Assembly (NCBI GenBank): GCA_003451975.1
Contig: DMIX01000201.1
Span: 1-5,109, forward strand
Direction of reading: 5' to 3'
DNA from: Propionibacteriaceae bacterium
Lineage (GTDB): Bacteria > Actinomycetota > Actinomycetes > Propionibacteriales > Propionibacteriaceae
Length of the DNA stretch: 5,109 nt
Positions 1 through 5,109 of this stretch are shown one piece after another. A program made the position numbers and the translations under genes. The notes beneath the pieces are model-generated. The model saw only the letters and a list, made by a program, of their open reading frames with translations. It had not been told where the DNA came from and ran no database searches. The first letter of the stretch is position 1; the number at the start of each line of letters is the position of its first letter.

Positions 1-1193
1 GCGTGCTGGCCGTTGGTGCCGGGTTCACCCCAGAACACCTCGCCGGTGTCGGTGGCGACCGGGCGTCCATCGCTGCGCACGCCTTTTCCGTTGGACTCCA
101 TGGTGAGCTGCTGCAGATAGGCCGCGAAGCGGTGCAACTGCTGGGCGTAGGGCAGCACGGCGTGGCTGGACGCGCCGAGGAAGTTGCGGTACCACACGTT
201 GAGCAGACCCATCAGGGCCGGCACGTTCTCTGCCAGCGGAGCGTCCTGGAAATGCCGGTCGATGGCACGGAACCCGGCCAGGAACTCGCTGAACGCCTGC
301 GGACCGATGGCCACCGCAACGGATGTTCCGATCGCGGAGTCCACCGAATAGCGACCACCAACCCAATCCCAGAAGCCGAAGGCGTTGGCCGGGTCTATGC
401 CAAACTCGGCGACCTTGTCCAAAGCGGTGGATACCGCCACGAAATGCCGAGCAACCGCGGCGCGCGCTGAATCAGCGTCATCGGACACCGCGTCGACCGA
501 GCGCAGCCCGCTCAGTAGCCAGTCGCGGGCGAGGCGGGCATTGGTGAGGGTCTCCAAGGTGGTGAAGGTCTTGGACGCCACGATGAACAGGGTGGTTTCG
601 GGGTCCAGCCCAGCAGTCTTCTGGGCCAGATCGGTGGGGTCGATGTTGGAGACGAAACGACACTCCAGCCCCGGCTGCACATAGGGAACCAGTGCTTCGT
701 AGACCATCACCGGACCGAGATCGGAACCCCCGATCCCGATATTGATGACCGTACTGATCGGTTTGCCGGTGATCCCCACCCATTGCCCACTGCGGACCTG
801 ATCGGCGAAGGCATAGATCCGGTCCAGCACCTCATGAACCTCGGCGACGACATCGGTGCCGTCGACGATCAACGAATCACTGCGTTCGCGCCGCAGTGCC
901 GTGTGCAGCACTGATCGGTTCTCAGTGACGTTGATTCGCTCACCGGCGAACATGGCGTCGCGGCGTCCGGGGAGATCGACCTGTTCGGCCAAGGCGATCA
1001 GCGCATCTCGGATCTCGTCGGTGAGCAGATTCTTCGACAGGTCGACGAACAGCTCACCGGCGGCGAAGCTGAAACGCTGCGCCCGTCCGGGATCGGCGGC
1101 GAACCATTCCCTCAGGTCGGGATGGAAACCGTCAGCCAGGGCACCCAAAGTGCGCCAGGCCGCGGTGGTGGTGGCATCAACCGGTGGCGTCAT
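1..1193 (-). CDS. pgi: Glucose-6-phosphate isomerase, 3' end cut by window edge
   Basis: This enzyme interconverts glucose 6-phosphate and fructose 6-phosphate in the cytoplasm, in glycolysis and gluconeogenesis. About 397 codons are visible, out of the roughly 550 usual for the family, so the C-terminal quarter is off the left edge. Family landmarks are in order: GIGGSDLG at residues 153-160, the sugar-phosphate-binding SKTFTT at 208-213, the signature [14 protein letters not shown] at 276-289, the catalytic Glu in TMESNGK (E366), and the ring-opening His in TNGQH, which is the last complete codon. The second family signature and the C-terminal lysine lie outside the window. The ATG at 1193 is the only sensible start: an in-frame TAG, the stop of the upstream gene, lies four codons before it, and the next TTG would remove the conserved N-terminal Trp13. 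GGAGG precedes the ATG with only one base between, which is unusually close. The gene follows the polymer transferase by 9 bases, so the two are probably on one transcript. No frameshift is seen. The identification is secure. Confidence 0.97.
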   Translation of the reverse strand, partial: MTPPVDATTTAAWRTLGALADGFHPDLREWFAADPGRAQRFSFAAGELFVDLSKNLLTDEIRDALIALAEQVDLPGRRDAMFAGERINVTENRSVLHTALRRERSDSLIVDGTDVVAEVHEVLDRIYAFADQVRSGQWVGITGKPISTVINIGIGGSDLGPVMVYEALVPYVQPGLECRFVSNIDPTDLAQKTAGLDPETTLFIVASKTFTTLETLTNARLARDWLLSGLRSVDAVSDDADSARAAVARHFVAVSTALDKVAEFGIDPANAFGFWDWVGGRYSVDSAIGTSVAVAIGPQAFSEFLAGFRAIDRHFQDAPLAENVPALMGLLNVWYRNFLGASSHAVLPYAQQLHRFAAYLQQLTMESNGKGVRSDGRPVATDTGEVFWGEPGTNGQH

Positions 1194-1202
1194 GCCTCCA
1201 GC

Positions 1203-3032
1203 CTAGGCCGGATCCGAGCCGACCAATCGAGAGACGTTCTCCGCGAACGCCGCCTGCGGGCCGTGCGGGGTGTCGCCGAGGACTCGTTTCTTCATGGCCA
1301 CTCGCGCCGCAGCCAACGGATCCTCCCCCAGCGCCAGGTCGATGGCCTGGTTCAGACCCTCCAGATTGGGGCCGACCAGGTAGGAGCTGGCTTGGGTGGG
1401 GAAGGCACCCACGAAGTCGGCCTGGCTGAGGCCCTGTGGGTCTGCGGTGATCACCGGACGCTCGGTGTACAGGTAATCGGTCGCGACGCTGGAGATGTCG
1501 GAGATCAGGATGTCTGCGCGGGACAGGCACTCGGCCAGGCTGAGGTCGTCGTCAGCGGTAACACGATGCCCATTACCGGCGCGGCGCAGGATGGTGTTGA
1601 TCTCGGTGATCGCGGTCAGCATTTGCGGGAGCCTGACACCGCTGGCGGGGTGCGGACGGAACCACACCTGCAGTTCGGGATAGTCCCGCAGTATCTTGCG
1701 GATCATGCGTACACCCATGCGATCCAGCGAGGTGTAGTAGGTGTGCTCGTAGTAGCCCTCGAAGGTGGGGGCGTAGAGCAGGATGGGGCGATCATTCCCG
1801 GTCGGCCCGACCGGCAGTTCGGCCGATTGCGGCCGTCCCACGATGGCGAATCGCTCACGCGGCAAGTCGATTCCGGCGTTCAGGTAGCGATCAATGGCCA
1901 CCTGGCCGGCCACCCAGATCTCGCTCATCCCTCGAGACAGATTGTTGGCGCTGGTGGCCTTGTCGGACTCGCCGTGAAGCAACATGACGTGGTGCAGGGA
2001 CGGGTTGAGTTGGAGTTGGCCGTTGCGTTCACCGAAGGCGAGATAGAAGGCCACTGCGACGCTGGGCACGATCAACTTCTCCACGTCGCGTTGACTCGGT
2101 GCATAGATCACCGGGTGCCGAGTGGCGTCGAACTCGGCAAGCTGACTGGCTTCGCGAACGATCACCAGGCCGTCCCGGCTGAGTTTCTCGAAGGTCGGAA
2201 GCCATTGGTTGACGATGTACTTGGCCTGCCGAGCACCCAATGAGACATAGACCACGAAGCTGGGCGACTTCTCGGTCAACGCCACCACCAGACGATCCGC
2301 GGCAGCGGCGGCGTCACGGCGGGCGGTGAAAGCCTGATAAGCCGACCAGCCCAGATAAATCAGCGCGGTTTCGGCCATGGCTCCGGCGACGGTGAGCCCC
2401 AACAGCACCAGCAGCGACCCTGACGGCTGGTATTCAGCCAGGACCGCGTCGATGAGCGCCCCCAACTCCAGAGCGAACATCACAACACTGGTCCCCACCC
2501 CGCGGGCATAGATTGCGGCGTAGCGACGCATCACCCGAGGCTGCTCGGATCGTTGCGGCAGGTATTGCAGGGGTGGCGCCGAGCGCCAGACCCAGGTGGC
2601 CAGCGTGGGCTGAACGAACCAGGCCAGCTGAATGAACATCACAGCGGTGACATAGGACAATCCGGCCGTCGCCGCGTTGGGCAGGCCGGAGGTGAAGATC
2701 ACCGCAGCGGCGAGGGCGCTGCGCAGCAATGCGCGCGGCTGCGCCCGCAATCCGATCAGATCCATCAGTCTCGTGGTGGCAGGATCGGCCCGCGTCGACA
2801 GCCAATCCGATGCTGCAGTGACCACCCAGGCGCCCAATGCCAACCACGGCAGATGCAGCCAAGCCGCGACGAGGAGCACGATCAGCCCGAGGACGAACAG
2901 CGACAGATTCAGCCGCCCGAAGTACTGCGAGACCGCCAGCGGTACTCGTCCGGGCCAGGCAGCCCGCGCCAGCTCTTCCCACTCAGGCACGGGCGCGCGC
3001 CCGAAGTTCTCGATTCTGGTGCCTCGCTTCAC
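1203..3032 (-). CDS. Polytopic membrane protein with C-terminal CDP-glycerol glycerophosphotransferase (TagF-like) domain
   Basis: This is a protein of about 609 residues in two parts. Residues about 40-235 hold roughly six hydrophobic segments (about 41-59, 61-77, 101-118, 124-140, 179-199 and 206-233). From about 253 to the end there is a soluble domain of the CDP-glycerol:poly(glycerophosphate) glycerophosphotransferase family (Pfam PF04464, TagB/TagF type). Motifs seen are HGESDK at 353-358, RPHP at 459-462 and SDISS at 511-515 followed by DYLYTERPV. In studied TagF enzymes the His of the HG motif and the His of RPHP are catalytic. The family moves glycerol-phosphate or a related polyol phosphate from a CDP donor to a wall teichoic-acid-like polymer at the inner membrane face; the exact donor here is unknown. 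The GTG at 3032 is preferred, with a weak AGG nine bases upstream. An ATG at 3113 is in frame but would overlap the preceding gene by 53 bases and adds no family-like sequence. A second GTG at 2990 has no ribosome site. The gene sits between a wall peptidase-like gene and pgi. Confidence 0.88.
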   Translation of the reverse strand: MKRGTRIENFGRAPVPEWEELARAAWPGRVPLAVSQYFGRLNLSLFVLGLIVLLVAAWLHLPWLALGAWVVTAASDWLSTRADPATTRLMDLIGLRAQPRALLRSALAAAVIFTSGLPNAATAGLSYVTAVMFIQLAWFVQPTLATWVWRSAPPLQYLPQRSEQPRVMRRYAAIYARGVGTSVVMFALELGALIDAVLAEYQPSGSLLVLLGLTVAGAMAETALIYLGWSAYQAFTARRDAAAAADRLVVALTEKSPSFVVYVSLGARQAKYIVNQWLPTFEKLSRDGLVIVREASQLAEFDATRHPVIYAPSQRDVEKLIVPSVAVAFYLAFGERNGQLQLNPSLHHVMLLHGESDKATSANNLSRGMSEIWVAGQVAIDRYLNAGIDLPRERFAIVGRPQSAELPVGPTGNDRPILLYAPTFEGYYEHTYYTSLDRMGVRMIRKILRDYPELQVWFRPHPASGVRLPQMLTAITEINTILRRAGNGHRVTADDDLSLAECLSRADILISDISSVATDYLYTERPVITADPQGLSQADFVGAFPTQASSYLVGPNLEGLNQAIDLALGEDPLAAARVAMKKRVLGDTPHGPQAAFAENVSRLVGSDPA

Positions 3033-3060
3033 GCCGGACAGCCTAAGGGACGGTATCGAC

Positions 3061-3963
3061 TCAGCCGCGAATGGCCACGTGGACGTGGTCGTAATGATTC
3101 GCAGTGATTCCACCGCGATCGGCCATATGAGACCAGGTCGGGCTGCTCGGCGTCCAGATCTTCTGTTCGAAGATCACGTGGTCGATGTTGAACGTTGCGG
3201 CATGGGTGGTGAGGTACTTGGCGATCTTCCAGCCCAGTGCGCTCTCCTTGCCGGGCGTGAGCATGATGTCCAGGGCCCGGCCATTCCTGTGGAACTGCAT
3301 GCCGCCGGCTCGCCAGCCGCCGTAGGAGTTCACCGCCGGGAACAGGGGGCACACCGATCGATAGATGTAGATGGTGCCCTTGCGCAGTCGATTCTCCACG
3401 GCGGAGCCGCGCGAACAGGGCTTCATGCTGGTTCCGCTGGGCACGGCATCGTCGATGGAGTCACTCAGCGATGAGGCCAGAACCCAGCCCAGCTTGTCCC
3501 TGTAGAGGATCTGACGGTAGTCGCCCTCGACATCGGAGGTCGCCGCCACCTCGGTGGCCACCGGGAGGCTTCCCAACGATTTGGCGGTCTTGTCCGCCTT
3601 GGCTCGCACATTCAGCACGGCGGTGGTGTACTGCACGCTCACTGCCATGAACTGAGGTTCGGACTTCACCAGCAACGTGGCCGGTTCAGCGGCGATGATC
3701 TCTTCGGAAACCAGGGCGTTCGGGTCGACCACGGCTGCCGCGGGCGGATTCACCGCTTCGGCGACATCACCACTGGCCCCCATGAAGACCGCTCCAGCGG
3801 CGGCGATCACGGTCACAGCAGCGAGCAGACCGCCGCCACGGCGGAAGATCTTCTCGGCGAGGGTGTCGTGGACGCGACGGCCAACTACCTCTTCAACAGG
3901 GGTTTCAGCCGTCTCTTCAGTCGGGTCGGCCAGTTCGGCGACTCGACGCGGCTGATACGACAT
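3061..3963 (-). CDS. Membrane-anchored SH3-domain protein with M15-like (HxxGxAxD / HVH) peptidase domain
   Basis: This is a 300-residue protein. Residues 1-43 are charged and rich in Glu and Arg, without a signal peptide. A single hydrophobic stretch at about 44-63, preceded by Arg-Arg, predicts an N-in anchor with the rest outside the cell. Residues about 108-168 look like a bacterial SH3 domain (LNVRAKAD, then GWVLASSL). The C-terminal domain from about 180 carries HRNGRALD (225-232) and YDHVHVAI (291-298), the zinc-ligand pattern of M15-type D,D-/L,D-carboxypeptidase folds; H225, D232 and H295 are likely ligands. Two cysteines (C183, C205) could form a disulfide outside the cell. The stretch ending ADRGGITANHYDHVHV matches what I recall of the actinobacterial ARB-07466/VldE-like C-terminal domain. 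The likely role is peptidoglycan binding and trimming, but activity is inferred. The start is the ATG at 3963, with AGGAAAG six bases before it. A much longer in-frame reading upstream overlaps the neighbouring gene and is not coding. Confidence 0.87.
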   Translation of the reverse strand: MSYQPRRVAELADPTEETAETPVEEVVGRRVHDTLAEKIFRRGGGLLAAVTVIAAAGAVFMGASGDVAEAVNPPAAAVVDPNALVSEEIIAAEPATLLVKSEPQFMAVSVQYTTAVLNVRAKADKTAKSLGSLPVATEVAATSDVEGDYRQILYRDKLGWVLASSLSDSIDDAVPSGTSMKPCSRGSAVENRLRKGTIYIYRSVCPLFPAVNSYGGWRAGGMQFHRNGRALDIMLTPGKESALGWKIAKYLTTHAATFNIDHVIFEQKIWTPSSPTWSHMADRGGITANHYDHVHVAIRG

Positions 3964-4004
3964 GAAGCGCTTTCCTGCTGGGAACCTGAGCGGGCTCTCA
4001 GCGT

Positions 4005-4010
4005 AACTTA
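4005..4010 (-). promoter_or_regulatory. Weak candidate -10 element before the SH3/M15-like gene
   Basis: Within the 103-base gap after the aldolase-like gene, the minus strand reads TAAGTT in a locally A/T-rich patch, which fits TANNNT. It would give a leader of about 35 bases. No good -35 box is present at 16-18 bases; TTGCCC is only 13 bases away. The gap may therefore hold an internal promoter for the three downstream genes, or none. Confidence 0.2.
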
Positions 4011-4052
4011 AGGATTTGGCCGAGGGCAAGCACACATACCAGTGCGTGGTCG

Positions 4053-4066
4053 CCGCGGCGCCGCGG
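4053..4066 (-). repeat. 14-base perfect palindrome directly after the aldolase-like stop codon
   Basis: CCGCGGCGCCGCGG abuts the TGA stop (4067-4069) of the aldolase-like gene. In RNA it could fold as a five-pair G/C stem with a four-base loop. No run of U follows, so it is not a standard intrinsic terminator. It may stabilise the 3' end, slow RNA polymerase, bind a protein, or be a chance product of high G+C. Confidence 0.4.
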
Positions 4067-4669
4067 TCACAGCTCGAGCCGCCACCAATGCAGTTGCTCC
4101 CGCAACCCGTCCAGGCCGCCATACTCGACGATGGCCTCGCCGACCAACCCGGTCGGCCATACCCCGACCGCTCCGGCTCGGAGCCACCACGAGGCCGATT
4201 CCTGATCCATCTCACCAGCCGCGATGAGCGGACGCCCTTCCAGCAGCCCGACCAACTCCGCGGCAGTCGGTTGGCTGTAGCTGTCGGCAGGCCACAGCTG
4301 AACCGCAGCGGCACCGGCATCCAGGCCCGCGACCAATTCGCTGGGCGTGGCCCCACCAAGAATTACCGGGAACTCCGGAACGGCTTTCACCAGCTTGGGG
4401 GCCAACAGTCGCGTGGCGACGAACTGCGCACCGGCCTTCGCGACCCGCCGCACGGTGGCGACATCGCTGACACCCTGCACACCGAATCGCGCGCGACGCC
4501 CGAACACTGCCATCAGCTCCACGGCCGTCTGCAGCCGCTCAACCGACACCGACCAGGTGGTGTAGCCCTCCTGACACAACAGCTCGCAGACGCTCACCAG
4601 CTCTGAAGAATCGACATCAGGCAAGGAGACCAGGATGCGGTGCCGTCCGAACGGCGGAATCTCTACCAC
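4067..4669 (-). CDS. KDPG/KHG aldolase-like TIM-barrel protein, catalytic residues apparently lost
   Basis: This 200-residue protein has the length and repeating strand/helix pattern of the KDPG/KHG aldolase (Eda) family. The recognisable landmarks are VAKAGAQFV (76-84), GGATPSELVAGLDAG (105-119), VQLWPAD (123-129) and GAVGVWPTGLV (166-176). From memory of E. coli Eda, these align with the GAQF, ISTVSELMLGMDYG, FKFFPAE and SVLCIGGSWLV segments. In that alignment the Schiff-base lysine falls on Q124, the catalytic glutamate on S40 and the active-site arginine on E44, and the phosphate-binding TGG becomes AGE. The fold therefore seems kept but class I aldolase chemistry should not be possible, so a binding or regulatory role, or a different reaction, is more likely. 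The start is the GTG at 4669, with AGGA seven bases before it; there is no ATG, GTG or TTG further upstream in frame. It leads the minus-strand gene row, 103 bases before the M15-like gene. Family assignment is fairly sure; function is unknown. Confidence 0.8.
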   Translation of the reverse strand: MVEIPPFGRHRILVSLPDVDSSELVSVCELLCQEGYTTWSVSVERLQTAVELMAVFGRRARFGVQGVSDVATVRRVAKAGAQFVATRLLAPKLVKAVPEFPVILGGATPSELVAGLDAGAAAVQLWPADSYSQPTAAELVGLLEGRPLIAAGEMDQESASWWLRAGAVGVWPTGLVGEAIVEYGGLDGLREQLHWWRLEL

Positions 4670-4717
4670 GTCCCCATCCTGCCCGATCCGGACGGCGAGG
4701 ACAGCGTGAAGCGACTC

Positions 4718-4746
4718 GTGACAGACCGGCGTGATCGCAATAGCCT
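4718..4746 (+). promoter_or_regulatory. Predicted sigma-70-type promoter for the YbhB-family gene
   Basis: A -35 box GTGACA (4718-4723; five of six bases match TTGACA) and a -10 box TAGCCT (4741-4746; fits the actinobacterial TANNNT) are separated by exactly 17 bases. Transcription would begin near 4752-4754, giving a leader of about 25 bases that contains the AAGGAG ribosome site. The spacing and position suit the gene well. It is a sequence-only prediction. Confidence 0.5.
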
Positions 4747-4764
4747 CGGGCTTATCGCCCAGCG

Positions 4765-4770
4765 AAGGAG
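4765..4770 (+). promoter_or_regulatory. Ribosome binding site of the YbhB-family gene
   Basis: AAGGAG lies six bases before the ATG at 4777. It is the best Shine-Dalgarno match in the window and fixes this start. Confidence 0.75.
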
Positions 4771-4776
4771 CTGCCC

Positions 4777-5109
4777 ATGAAACTCACCAGCACCAGCATC
4801 GTCGCCGACAGCACCATCGATCTGCTTCACGCCGAGCCCGGCGTGGGAGGTCAGAATGTGAGTCCGCACCTGAGTTGGACCCCCGGCCCCGAGGGAACAG
4901 CCAGCTACGCGATCACCTGCTTCGATCCAGACGCCCCTACCGGTAGTGGCTGGTGGCACTGGGTGGTGACCGACATCCCCGCCGACGTCACCGAACTCGC
5001 CGAAGGTGCCGCCCTGCCCGGTGGGGCGCGTTCGTGGATCAACGATTACGGGTACCGAGGCTGGGGTGGACCGTGGCCGCCACCAGGCCCGGCCCATCAC
5101 TACCAATTC
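4777..5109 (+). CDS. YbhB/YbcL-family (PEBP, Raf-kinase-inhibitor-like) protein, 3' end cut by window edge
   Basis: The first 111 residues are visible, out of the roughly 150-180 usual for the family. The phosphatidylethanolamine-binding protein fold is shown by NVSPHLSW (27-34), DPDAPT (50-55), WWHWV (59-63) and GPWPPPG followed by HHYQF (98-111). Together these line the conserved anion-binding pocket. The sequence runs without a signal peptide, so the protein is probably cytoplasmic. The biochemical role of bacterial YbhB proteins is poorly known, and nothing here narrows it. The start is the ATG at 4777, preceded by a strong AAGGAG six bases upstream. The gene is transcribed away from the aldolase-like gene and has its own likely promoter at 4718-4746. 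The identification is secure; the missing C-terminus cannot be judged. Confidence 0.93.
   Translation, partial: MKLTSTSIVADSTIDLLHAEPGVGGQNVSPHLSWTPGPEGTASYAITCFDPDAPTGSGWWHWVVTDIPADVTELAEGAALPGGARSWINDYGYRGWGGPWPPPGPAHHYQF

Noticed and set aside
1122..2243. A 373-codon open frame on the plus strand.
   Set aside because: It lies wholly opposite pgi and the polymer transferase, both of which have clear family motifs. It has no recognisable domain and is a high-G+C mirror frame.
2990..3003. The palindrome CGGGCGCGCGCCCG near the start of the polymer transferase.
   Set aside because: It lies inside codons of a well-supported gene and consists only of G and C, so it is easily explained by base composition.
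3964..4066. A c-di-AMP (ydaO-type) riboswitch, which often precedes actinobacterial wall hydrolase genes.
   Set aside because: The gap is only 103 bases, shorter than usual for that element, and I could not find its conserved core.
3964..4359. An in-frame upstream extension of the M15-like gene giving a 432-residue protein.
   Set aside because: It overlaps the aldolase-like gene on the same strand in another frame, its residues are Arg/Trp/Ser-rich and unlike a protein domain, and a good ribosome site marks the ATG at 3963.
4748..4760. A small inverted repeat GGGC-TTATC-GCCC before the YbhB-family gene.
   Set aside because: It has only four pairs and straddles the predicted transcription start, so it is unlikely to fold in the RNA.
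4663..5106. A 147-codon open frame on the minus strand opposite the YbhB-family gene.
   Set aside because: The plus-strand frame carries the PEBP motifs. The opposite frame has no domain and ends inside the start of the aldolase-like gene.

Overview
The window comes from a high-GC bacterium, by eye somewhere in the low-to-mid 60s percent G+C. Gene content and codon use point to an actinomycete. The evidence is strong G/C at third codon positions, GTG starts, an SH3-plus-M15-like wall protein of a type common in Actinobacteria, and a polymer transferase carrying the HGESDK variant I associate with actinobacterial relatives. A narrower placement, for example Propionibacteriaceae, would be a guess. 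All stretches are chromosomal in character. I see no mobile element, CRISPR array or RNA gene.

Four genes lie head to tail on the minus strand. In transcription order from the right they are: a KDPG-aldolase-like TIM-barrel protein (4067-4669); a membrane-anchored SH3/M15-like wall protein (3061-3963); a large membrane protein ending in a CDP-glycerol glycerophosphotransferase domain (1203-3032); and glucose-6-phosphate isomerase, pgi (1193 down to the left edge, 3' end missing). The gaps are 103, 28 and 9 bases, so the last three are probably co-transcribed. A fifth gene on the plus strand (4777 to the right edge, 3' end missing) encodes a YbhB/PEBP-family protein. It diverges from the aldolase-like gene across a 107-base spacer that holds a good promoter for the YbhB side.

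The middle of the window concerns the cell envelope: one enzyme that builds a phosphopolyol-type wall polymer and one probable surface peptidase. The pgi gene sits directly behind them. It is a central carbon enzyme at the glucose-6-P/fructose-6-P branch that also feeds sugar-nucleotide precursors of the wall. That link is an inference from position only.

The most unusual protein is the aldolase-like one. It keeps the fold pattern of KDPG/KHG aldolase, but the positions of the Schiff-base lysine and the catalytic glutamate hold other residues. It is probably not a working KDPG aldolase. I do not see a clearly new multi-gene system. The main points of interest are this degenerate aldolase paralogue and the membrane-domain/polymer-transferase fusion.
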